Shown in pieces: positions 1-9,592 of a stretch of DNA of 64,000 nucleotides (within the stretch, counting starts at the first letter, position 1; each line of letters begins with the position of its first letter). The DNA comes from Bolinopsis microptera (Eukaryota > Ctenophora > Tentaculata > Lobata > Bolinopsidae). A program made the translations under genes and the position numbers. The DNA lies in contig NC_087083.1 in assembly GCF_026151205.1 (NCBI RefSeq), forward strand, positions 6,922,460 to 6,986,459, written 5' to 3'. Under the pieces are notes generated by a model. It worked only from the letters and a program-made list of their open reading frames with translations, did not search any database and was not told the DNA's origin.

Positions 1-844
1 GAACTAATCCACCAACACTGATGTTTTTGTGGATGTACGGCTGTTATTCCCTTCTTCGTTTGGAACTACTGGAGGTTTGTCCCAATTAGCTAGTTAAAGT
101 ATCCTTTCCAGGCTCTCAATCTACCCCCTCTACTACCTCCTTCTACAAGACCATCATGGCTTCTTCTTTCTCCCACTGAGCTCCCATTTGTTCTTGCATC
201 TATCGGCTGCGTTTTCAGCTTTACTTTATTTTCTGTTTTAAGCAGCTCATCCTCTACAATACGGTACATGCAGAGAGAGTGTCTTTCTCCTCGGCAACAG
301 TCCTGTCTGTTTGTCTTCACAAGAGGAGCCCAGATGGTATGTCTCCTTGGCAGCACAATTTTGCTCTGGCTTCCTCTATCTTGGGTCGTTGGCGAGGATC
401 GTCATACCGCTTCTAAGGTTATGAGGAAGATGCTCCTATTTGCAACTTCACTGCTTCAATAAACTTTCAAACTTAGTGTTGACGTCATTATAGTACCTAG
501 ATCCAAGTTGTTTCCTCACTCAAGAGTGCACTAATAACCATTTCTAACTTCAAAACTCATACTGATCTGTAACACTGATCAGTTTTGAGACTACTGAATC
601 GTAACGTGTGACCCGGAGACTTAAGGCTCTATCGAATACTGAGCCTTACAGTAGCGAGTACTGCCCGATGGTCAGAGCCCAGGAATTAAAGAGTTGAATG
701 CTCGGTTTCTTTATTGGGCTCACCACTTGCTTCCGTACCAGGACATAGTCAATCTGGCCACCAAGTAAGACACCATCTGAAGGTGAAGTCCAGCTTACCA
801 GACTGTTCTTGAAAACGATGATTCTCGCCTCTAACTGTGTTCAT
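1..844 (-). pseudogene. LINE ORF2 fragment, copy 0 (cut by window start)
   Basis: Only the N-terminal side of the ORF2 piece is present. It holds the linker between endonuclease and reverse transcriptase, then the endonuclease remnant with its QIDYVLV and SDHRAV motifs near 670-770 on the - strand. The RT palm motifs would lie left of the window. The call rests on alignment by eye with the seventeen fuller copies to the right. Confidence 0.85.
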
Positions 845-1027
845 CTACCATTAATATCCAAGATTCCATTTGGTTCACATCGGTAATCGAAATGCATCGT
901 AACACGTATACATTTACAATATTTATTCTAGCTTTGCAACACTTTAATTGCTCTTTGTCGGTAGTGTTATCATCAGCCACATGCTGATACACCGACACGT
1001 CTGCTGTACTCCTTATACCTTTTGTAA

Positions 1028-1886
1028 ATGGATTTTTCCGTCGAACAACTTAACAGATTTGAAAAGGAGTTATCGTTAGCGATGAATGAGAATTTGAAGA
1101 TGTCCAAAAGGACAAAGCGTACAGAACTGAACCATACGATATTGAAGGCCGTAAATTAACGATCCCTTGCTACTGCAGTTGAGAATCGTTCTAACTGATG
1201 ACAAGTAATTCTGGAACTAATGTGAAAGTGGCGGCCAGTAGATAGACAACTTAAAATCAGATCAGCTTAACTATCAAAAGACCAATCAAACAGCTCAGTA
1301 GCAACTCGACTCTTCTAAAACAACAGTTTCATACAGTAGAATGAAAACAGCCTGTAGCGCGAGCGACAATTCGTGAAGAAGAACTGCAAGTATCTACAAG
1401 TACTGCTGCCGTCGGATCAACAGTATAAAGACAGCTGTAAAAACCGTAGTTGAATATGACATCAGTAGTTTTAGAATTTCATTATCAACGATTACCGGAG
1501 AATTACTCCCTGATCCACACTTAGTGGCAGAAGAGGTGATCGAATTGATTTGGTAATCATCAGGATGTGATCCTAAAGTTGTGCAGCACATTCGATAGGG
1601 ACCTAAAAAAACTTCAGGCATAGGTAAACCGAGACCGAATAAAAGAGACATTGGCTTGTGCGGTATCAGTAAAAATGTCTTGCTCGAGCAAGAAATTTAA
1701 AGAAATCTTAAATGTACAGCGACTAACACATGTAACACCACACCTGACAGAAGCAAGAGGAGAAAGCAGCTCATCAGAAAACTTGTTGTCAAAAAGTAAA
1801 AAGAAAAGGGAATACACTGCTCAGCCAACAAAGTATCATTATATTAGAGACGGCAAGAATTCAGTGTAGATAAGATTAAGGTGTAA
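1028..1886 (+). pseudogene. LINE ORF1-like protein, copy 1
   Basis: LINE ORF1 proteins bind the element's RNA and act as chaperones in the retrotransposition particle. Read from the agreement of all copies, this frame has 281 codons starting MDFSVEHLNRFEKE. Residues about 30-145 are polar and helical, with a Gln/Lys-rich stretch (NYQKDQIKQHQEQL) suited to a coiled coil. Residues about 147-152 read NFIIYDVPE, the block that precedes the C-terminal domain in many ORF1 proteins. Residues 199-281 match the ORF1 C-terminal domain: RPIKVTLACAES, LARARNLKKSK, YITPDRSKEERAAHQKLV and KYHYIRDGKIFSVDK. A TAG interrupts the frame at codon 146 in nearly every copy. It could be a true stop splitting the protein, or one base misread throughout. 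The start is the first ATG after the conserved hairpin. This copy has an intact ATG but shifts frame several times, as expected of noisy sequence. The LINE clade is not assigned. Confidence 0.82.
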
Positions 1887-2318
1887 CATCCAGTGTTTTT
1901 TATTCTATATAAATTACTTTGATTAAATGTGTGTTGGATCTTATTTATAGCTTGATGCGGAATTTGGCTAATTTTCGACCGATAACGAAGAAATTTTAAT
2001 TAGATTAAAACTGCAACCGTGATTGTCACTCAGGTATGTGATAACTTGTGGAGCACACATCCTGAATAGCAATCGCGGAGCAGTTCTCATCAAGCTAGGT
2101 ATAATGTATATGTATGTTTCTTTTCTGAGAACGCCTTACCAGAAGATTTTTTACTTTTTGTTTTGTGTGGCTACGTACAGCGTTATTCATTTTTTGGAAA
2201 AAGTGTATGTCTATTACAGATATCTATATTTATCTAATTCTAATGTAATATTTCACAATATTATAAACATTTAACCAGTGTACCAAAAGCCTGGTCCCAA
2301 CAAAACAGAAAATGTACA
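1887..2318. other. AT-rich spacer between ORF1 and the MITE (representative of 18)
   Basis: About 440 bp in each unit with no frame that stays open across copies and nothing I recognise as endonuclease, tRNA or SINE. Constant landmarks are a block with GGAGCACACATCGCTGAATA, a T-rich stretch reading GGGTTTTCTTTTTCTGAGGA, a 16 bp perfect inverted repeat TAATATTTCAATATTA and, next to the MITE, a short ACCAG...CTGGT inverted repeat. It may be the LINE 3' side of ORF1, old host flank, or both. The other copies lie at 5447-5879, 9007-9450, 12600-13038, 16140-16595, 19778-20219, 23845-24276, 27478-27923, 31035-31461, 34602-35046, 38165-38595, 41700-42124, 45276-45715, 48848-49287, 52413-52855, 55965-56410, 59593-60029 and 63158-63605. 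Confidence 0.7.
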
Positions 2319-2326
2319 AACAATCA

Positions 2327-2452
2327 GGGACAAACGAAATCGCGATTATTTTGGTCAAAATCGCGGTCAGAGCCAAACAGACGACAAAAATAAAATTGTC
2401 GCAAAGAAGAAAAATCGCGATCCGCACATGCCTCGATTTCCCTTTTGTCCTG
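2327..2452. mobile_element. hAT-like MITE, copy 1
   Basis: A short non-autonomous DNA transposon, 130 bp in the consensus. Its left end CAGGGACAAAAGAAAATCG and the inverse of its right end, CAGGGACAAAAGGAAATCG, agree at 18 of 19 bases. The flanks are the direct repeat CAAACAAT (left 2319-2326, right 2453-2459 with one A missing here). An 8 bp target-site duplication with ends starting CAGGG is the pattern of the hAT superfamily. There is no coding capacity, so a transposase would have had to act in trans. The inside carries ATCGCGAT near both ends and one more ATCGCG between them. P-element-like families also make 8 bp duplications and are the main alternative. Confidence 0.82.
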
Positions 2453-2459
2453 CAACAAT

Positions 2460-4423
2460 CTATTACGTATCTGAGAACTCTAACGCATATCCGCTTCCAT
2501 ACAATATCATCAGGTGACAAGCTCCCCAATGCCTTACTTTCCTCATTCGAGTCCTTCTCCGAACTCTTTTCATTCTACTACCCAAATATACAAAGGTCAT
2601 CCGGCTTTCTCAATGTTCTTCTTCCCCACACCCAGCAACCAGAGTCGGGTTATCCATCATCTCTTTATGTTGATTCCCAAGTACTTATTTTTCCCCTCGT
2701 TGAGGTGGAGTCCAACCTGAGTCGGCGCCAGTTTCAAGACTCATGAGGAAATCTTGTGCCTCCGCAACAACTATTCTGTTATAAGAGCAAGTCGTCAGCA
2801 AAGTCCTGGCATCAGTGACCTTGACAGCCGATAGCGACAGCTTCTTCTAAGGGTGAAGAGTAAACCCAAAGTCCCTACCCTCCTAGGGACACCCTTAAAA
2901 AATGTAAGACAATTACGAATTATGAATAGTAAGGCGCCAAAGTGTCCTCCCTGCATCACTCCTGCTAGAATGAGAATGCTTCATCACTCAGACATCATTG
3001 GTAATCACAGGACGAGCAAATGTATCTCATACATTCTTGTATCAACCCTACAATCTCCCTCCTGGGAATTCCATATGCCAGGAGGATCTTCATGAGGAGT
3101 CCAATGTTACGCTTGCCGAAATCCTTCTGAAATCATGAAGACATACCAGCTGTCAGATCTTTATCCCAGGCTCCACTCGAATACCCATCTCCAGCCAAGA
3201 AGATGACTAGTTGTGACTCTACTCTCTCTAATCCGTTCTGATTGAATCTTAAGATGTCTTCCATTGCAGGTATGGATCCTGTTCAGTTATCATCTTATTG
3301 AGAGTCTTACTCACTATAGATGTCAGTGCAATACCTCTGTATTTATCTACTTTGTCATAATTCCCTTTCTTTGGAACAGGCACGATGTAAGTTTCTTCCA
3401 TTGGTCAGAACATCCGCCATCAAGTAGTGCTTATTGCAGAAGTCAAGGATCAAATCATCAACAACTACCCTCTTCAGTACTTCAGGGGCAACTCCATCCT
3501 CTCCAAATGCCTTTCTTCTTTAATCGATTTCGTAGCCCTCCTCCCGTTCGGTGTTGGTGAACATACCCCACTGATGTTTTGTGGTGGATGTAACGGCTGG
3601 TATGTCCACTCTTCGTTGGAACCTAGGAACTACTGGAGGTTGTCCAAGTTAGCTTTTTAAAGTAGTCCAATCCAGCTCTCAAAATCTACCCTCTCACTAC
3701 CGGTCCTTCTACAAGACCAACATGGCTTCTTCTTTCTCCCACAGACTCCATTTGTTCATGCATCCTATCGGCTGCGATTTTCAGCTTTACTTATTTTCCT
3801 GTTTTAAGCAGCTCTTTCTCTACAATACGGTAAGCATGCCAAGAGAGTGTCTTTCTCCTCGGCAACTGTCTGTCTGTTGTCTTCAAAGGATGCCAGATGT
3901 AGGTCTCCATGGCAGCAAACAATTTGCTTTCTGGCTTCCTCTACTCGTGGTCGTTGGCATGGATTCGCAATACCGCTTCTAAGGTTTATGTGGAAGATGC
4001 TTCTATTTGCATACTTCACTTCTTCAATAAACTTTCATACTTAGTGGTCGTCATTAGTAGGACCAAGATCTAGTTTGTACCTCACTCAAGAGTGCACTAT
4101 AACCTATATCTAACTTCAACCTCCATAACTTGATCTTAACTCTAGATCAGTTTGAGACGACAGAAGTCCGTAAACGTGTGACCCGTGGTGGACTTATGCC
4201 TCTTTTCGAAGACTGACTTTACAGTTGCAGTACTGCCCGATGGTACAGAGCCCAGGGAATTTAAAGAGTTTGAATGGCCGGTGATCTTTATTGAGCTCCT
4301 CCACGTTCTTCCGTACCCAGGACATAGTCAATCTTGCTCCTATTTTTGTACTCCATCTGAGAGGTGAGTCCACTGCTTACAGGACTGTTCTGAACTATGA
4401 TTCGTCGCCTCTAACTGTTTTCA
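2460..4423 (-). pseudogene. LINE ORF2 fragment: endonuclease remnant plus reverse transcriptase, copy 1
   Basis: ORF2 of APE-type LINEs nicks the target and copies the element's RNA there. Read on the - strand from high to low coordinates, the copy consensus gives in order: an AP-endonuclease remnant (WTHLSDGVLTRSQIDYVLV, then SLGSDHRAV with the catalytic SDH), a long linker (KYGKFIEAVKYANRKHLP; RLRAWKDYFTKLLGQPP), then the RT core with NYRGIALTSIVSK, motif A FIDFKKAFGSV, motif B AGVMQGDTLAPYLF, motif C FADDLALI, GLHLNEGKTKYMGI, VYLGS and KAWGACHQMKLVWKS. It ends at DLKIRI beside the MITE. About 640 residues are present. The N-terminal two-thirds or more of the endonuclease and everything after the thumb region (normally a LLYGSETW-like block and a C-terminal domain) are absent. 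Motif A has Gly where AFD is usual. Frame breaks inside single copies are scattered and mostly look like sequencing noise. Confidence 0.92.
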
Positions 4424-4604
4424 TCTACCATAATATCCAAGATACCAAGTGTTCACTCGGTAGCCGAAAATGCATCCGTACACGGTATACAGTTACAATA
4501 TTTTATTCTAGCTTTTGCAACACTTAATTGCTCTGTTGTCGTAGTGTTATCTCAACTTGCTTTTACAACCGACACGTCGTGCGTAACGCCTAACCTTTTG
4601 TAAA
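4424..4604. other. Short spacer between divergent ORF2 and ORF1 (representative)
   Basis: Each unit has about 180 bp between the truncated endonuclease end (- strand) and the next ORF1 ATG (+ strand). I see no open frame in it. It contains the hairpin described at 47930-47967, which sits about 30 bp before the start codon, and a constant block CGTACACGGTATACAGTTAC. It could be the LINE 5' UTR carrying promoter activity, but no promoter motif can be named. Confidence 0.6.
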
Positions 4605-5446
4605 ATGGATTTTTTCCGTCGAACATCTGAACAGATTTGAAAAGGAGTTATCGTTAGCGATGAATGAATTTTGAAGAAGTCAAAAGTACAAAGCGTTATT
4701 ACAGAACTGAACCATTCGATATGATGCCGTAAAATAAAGATCCTTGGCTACTGCAGTTGAGAATCTTCTAACTATGACTAGAAATCTTGAACAATGTGAA
4801 AGTGCGGCCAGTACGATAGACAAACTTAATCAGATCAGCTAACTATCAGAAAGACCAATCAAACAGCAACAGGAGCAACTCGACTCTTCTAAAACAACTG
4901 TTCTAACCCGGGATGAAAACACCTGGAGCGCGAGCGGAATCGTGCGAAAGAGACTGCAAGATATCTACAAGTACCTCCCGTCGATCAACATATAAAGACA
5001 GCGTAAAAACCGTAGTTAATATGACATCAGTAGTTAGAAATTCATTACTACGGATGTACCGGAGAATTACTCCCCTGATCCACACTTAGTAGCAGAAGAG
5101 GTGATTGAATTGATTTGGGAAACATCAGGAATGTGATCCTAAAGTTGTGGCAGCACATTTCGATAGGACTAAAAACAACTCAGTCAGTGGTACACCGAGA
5201 CCGATAAAAGTGACATTGGCTGTGCGGAATCAGTAAAAATGTTTCTGCTCGAGCAAGAAATTTAAAGAAACTAAATGTAACAGCGTACACACATGGTACA
5301 TCACACCTACAGAACAAGGAGGAGAGAGCACTCAATCAGAAACTTGTTGTCAAAGTATAGAAAAATGAATCACTGCTCAGTCCAACAAAGTATCATTATA
5401 TTAGAGAACGGCAAGATTTTCAAGTGTAGATAAGATTAAGGTGTAA
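4605..5446 (+). pseudogene. LINE ORF1-like protein, copy 2
   Basis: ATG intact and stop TAA in the expected place; 842 bp against 846 in the consensus. The codon-146 region reads GTAGTTAGAAATTC, so the recurrent TAG is present. The C-terminal domain block (PRPIKVTL-like) is near 5190-5230. Confidence 0.8.
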
Positions 5447-5887
5447 CATCCAGTGTTTTTTATATCTATTAATTACTTTGATTTAAATGTGTGTATGGAA
5501 CTTATTAAGCTGATGCTGAATTTGTTAATTTCGACCGATAACGAAGAAATTTATTAATTAGAGTTATAAAACTGCAACCGTGATTGTAACTCAGGATGTG
5601 ATAACTTGTGGAGCACACATCGCTGAATAGCAACTCTGCGGAGCAGGTCCCACATCAAGGCAGGTATAAGGTATATTTATGGGTTTTCCTTTTTCTGAGG
5701 ACGCCTACCAGTATTTTACTTTTGTGTTGTGTGCTACGGTACAGTCCGTTTCATTTTTTGGAAATAGGGTATGTTTCTATTTACAGATATCTATATTATC
5801 TAATTCTAATGTAATATTTCAATATTAGTAAACATTAACCAGTGTACCACAAGCTGTTCCAAACCAAACAGAAAATGTACAAACAAT

Positions 5888-6020
5888 CAGGGACAAAAGA
5901 AAATCGGCGATTATTTTTTGGTCAAAAACGCGTAAGAGCAAACAGACGACATAAAATTTGTCGCAAAGAATGGGAAAAATCGGCGATCCCGCACATGCCT
6001 TCGATTTCCTTATGTCCCTG
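5888..6020. mobile_element. hAT-like MITE, copy 2
   Basis: 133 bp. Both 8 bp flanks are perfect here (CAAACAAT at 5880-5887 and 6021-6028), making this one of the clearest copies of the target-site duplication. Confidence 0.85.
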
Positions 6021-6028
6021 CAAACAAT

Positions 6029-7958
6029 CTATTCGTACTTGAGATCATCAACGCATATCGACTTCATACAAGTTTCATCTGTGACACCTCCCCAATGCCT
6101 TAGCTTTCCTCACTTTCGAAGTCCTTCTCCGAATCTTCATACTACAACCCAAATATACAAAGTCAACGACTTTCTCAATGTTCTTTTTCCCACTCCCAGC
6201 AACCAGAGTCGGGTTATCATCATCTCTTATGTTGATTTCCCCAGTACTTAGTTTTCCCCTCGTTGAGGTGAGTCCAACAGAGTTGGCCCGCCAGTTCCAG
6301 ACTCCAGAGGAAAATCTTGTGCCCCGCAACACTATCTGGTTTATAAGATCAAGGTCGTCAGCAAAGTCCCGCACAGTGACCTGACAGCCGATAGCGACAG
6401 CTCTTCTAGGGTGAAGAGTAAAACCCAAAGTCCCAACCCTCTAGGGACACACCCTTATAATGTAGTCAATACGAAATTAATAGGTTAAAGGCGCCAAAGT
6501 GTCCTCCCTGCATCACTCCTGCTAGAATGAGGAAAGCTTCACTCAGACCATCCATTGTAATCACACGAGCAAAAGTATCTGCATACATTCTTTGTATCAT
6601 GCCTACAATCTCCGTGGGAATTCCATATGCCAGGAGGATCTTCATGAGAGTCCACGTGTACGCTGCCGAATGCCTCTCTTGAAATCATGAAGAGCATTAC
6701 CGCGTGTCAGATCTTTATCCCGGGCTCCCTCGAATACCCATCTCAGGCCTAAGAATATGACTAGTTTTTGACCAACTCTCTCTGAATCCGTTCTGATTGA
6801 ATCCTTAAGAGTCTTCCATTGCAGGTGTAGGATCCTGTACAGTAATCATCTTATAGAAGTTCTTACCTCACTATAGATTCAGTGCAACTACCTCTGTAGA
6901 TATCTACATTGGTCAGAATTCCCATCTTTGACATGCACGATGTTACGGTGCTTCCATTGTCAGAACATCGACATCAAGTAGTGCTTTAATTGCAGAAGTC
7001 AGGATCAAATCACAACATCAACCCTCTTCAGTAATTCAGGGGCAACATCCATCCCTCTCCAAATGCTTTCCTTCTTAAATCGATTTCGTACCTCTCCAGT
7101 TCGTGTTGGTGAACTGTAACCACACTTGATATTTTGTGGTGGGATGTACGGCTGGTATGTCCACTCTACGATTGGAACTACTGGAGGTTGACCAAGTATC
7201 TTGTTAAAGTAGTCTTTCCAGGCTCTCAATCTACCTCCCTCTAACTACCATCCTTCGACAAGAACCACAAGGCTTCTTCTTTCTCCAACTGACCCCATTT
7301 GTTCTTGCTCTATCGCTTTGCGTTTTCCAGCTTAACTTATTTCTTTTCTGATTAAGCAGCTCTTCCCAACAATACGTACAAGCACGAGAGTGTCTTTCTC
7401 CCTACGGCACTGTCTGTCTGTTGTCTCACAAGGATCCAGAGGTAGGTCTCCTTGGCAGCAAACAATTTTGCTTCTGCTTCCTCTACTCTTGGTCGTTGCA
7501 GGATCGTCATACGCTTTTCTAAGGGTTTAAGTGGAAGATGCTTCCTATTTGCATACTTCACTGCTTCAATAAAACTTTCCATACTAGTGGAGACGTCATA
7601 TAGGACCTAGATCTATGTTGTTCCTCACTCAAGATGCACTATAAACCTATTTCTAACTTCAACACCAAATTGATCTGTAACTCTTTGATCAGTTTGCGAC
7701 GACTTAAGTCGTAACTAGTGACCCGGTGTGGACTTATGCTCTTTCGAATACTGAGCTTACAGTTGCGAGTACTGGCCCGATGTCAAGCCAGGTAATTTAA
7801 AGTTGAATGGCTCGGTGTGCTTTTATAGAGCTCCTCCACTTCTTCCGGTCCAAGGACATAGTCAATCTTGGCTCCTAGTAGTACACAACTGAGAGGTGAT
7901 CCACTGCGTACCAGGACTGTTCAGAAAACGATGATTCGTCCGCCTCTAACTGTTTCAT
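6029..7958 (-). pseudogene. LINE ORF2 fragment, copy 2
   Basis: Same span as copy 1, from KIRI beside the MITE to the endonuclease remnant. The segment 6075-6428 stays partly open and shows GFTLHPRRAVAIG, a FADDLDLI version of motif C and VDFVYLGCSMK. Confidence 0.9.
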
Positions 7959-8149
7959 CTACCATAATATCCAAGATTCCAAGTGTTCCCCCACTCCGGT
8001 ATGGGAAAAATGCAACGTACCGGTATACAGGTTTAACAATATTTTATTCTAGCTTTGCAACACTTAAATTGCATCTGTTGTCGGTAGTGTTATCGTCAAC
8101 TTGCAGTTTACACCGACACGACTGTTCAGTACGGCAAACCTTTTGTAAA

Positions 8150-9006
8150 ATGGGATTTTCCCGTCGAACATCTGAACAGATTTGAAAAGAGGTTTATCGT
8201 TTAGCGATGAATGAATTTTGAATTGTCAAAAGGACAAAGCGTTACAGACAGAAACCATTCGATTTAATGATGCCGTAAATAAAGATCCCTGGCCTAACTG
8301 CAGTGAATCTTTCTAAGCGGATGACCTAGTAAATCTTGAACTAATGTGAAAGTGCGGCCAGTACGATAGACAAACTAAATCAGATCAGCTTAACAATCAG
8401 AAAGACCAATCAACCAAGCATCAGGAGCAACTCGACACTTCTAAAACAACTGTTTCATACCGAATGAAAACAGCCTGGAGCGCGAGCGACATCGTGAAGA
8501 AAGAACTGCACGGTATTTATACAACAAGTACGCCGTCGAACAACAGTATAAAGACAGCTGTAAAAAACCGTAGATTGAATAAGACATCAGTAGTTAGAAA
8601 TTCATTATCAACGATGAACCGAGAAATTACACCCCTGATCCACCCTTAAGGCAGAAAGAGGTGATTGAATTGATTTGGGAATCATCAGGATGTGATCACT
8701 TAAGTTGTGGCAGCACATTCGATAGACTAAAAAAAACAACTTCCGCAGTGGGTAAACCGTGACCGATAAAAGTGACATGCTATGAGCGAATCAGTAAAAA
8801 AGGTTCATGCTCGAGCAAGAAATTTAAAGAATCTAAATGTACAGCCGTACTTACACATGGTACCATCACACTGACAGAAGCAAGGAGGAGAGAGCAGCTC
8901 ACCTCACTTGTTGTCAAAGTAGAGGAAATGGATCACTGCTCAGCCAACAAAGTAACAATATATAGAGACGGCAAGATTTTCTCAGTGAGATAAGATGAAG
9001 GTGTAA
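8150..9006 (+). pseudogene. LINE ORF1-like protein, copy 3
   Basis: ATG intact, followed by an extra G; TAA at the expected end; 857 bp. The stretch 8464-8649 keeps the MKTAWSASDIVKKEL segment readable, and the shared TAG lies beside it. Confidence 0.8.
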
Positions 9007-9457
9007 CGCATCCCAGTGTTTTTTATATCTATAAATTACTTTGATTTAAATGTGTGTATGGATCTTATCTATAGCTGATTTGCGGTATATGTTTAATTTC
9101 GACCGATAACGAAGAAAAATTTAATGTAGAGTTATACAAACTGCAACGGTGATTGTAACTCAGGTAAGTGATAACTTGTAGAGCACACATTCGCTGAATA
9201 GCAATCGCGGAGCAAGGTCTCATCAATGCACAAGGTATAATGTATATGTAGGTTTGTCTTTTTCTGAGGACGCCTTACATAGTTTTAACTTTTTGTGTTG
9301 TGTGCTACTGTACAGCGTTTTCAAATTTGGAAATAGTGGTAAGTTCTATTACAATATCTAATTTAACTAATTCTACTGTAATATATCAATATTATAAACA
9401 TTAACCGTGTACCAAAAGCGTGGTCCCAACACCCCCAAACAGAAAATTGACAACAAT

Positions 9458-9584
9458 CAGGGACAAAAGAAAATCGCGATTATTTTGGTCAAAAATCGCG
9501 GTAGAGCCAAACAACGACATAAAATTTGTCGCAAAGAATGGAAAAATCGCGATCCCGCACATCCTCGATTTCCTTTGTCGCCTG
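9458..9584. mobile_element. hAT-like MITE, copy 3
   Basis: 127 bp. Left flank is CAACAAT (one A short), right flank a full CAAACAAT at 9585-9592. The right end reads TTTGTCGCCTG, a local deviation. Confidence 0.82.
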
Positions 9585-9592
9585 CAAACAAT

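Noticed and set aside
1887-2318. tRNA-derived SINE or endonuclease start in the AT-rich spacer
   Set aside because: No A/B box pair and no conserved endonuclease motif could be found in any frame of the copy consensus.
2312-2746. Plus-strand open frame of 144 codons over the MITE and RT region
   Set aside because: It is the complement of the RT reading frame and runs through noncoding MITE sequence; it does not stay open in other units and has no recognisable domain.
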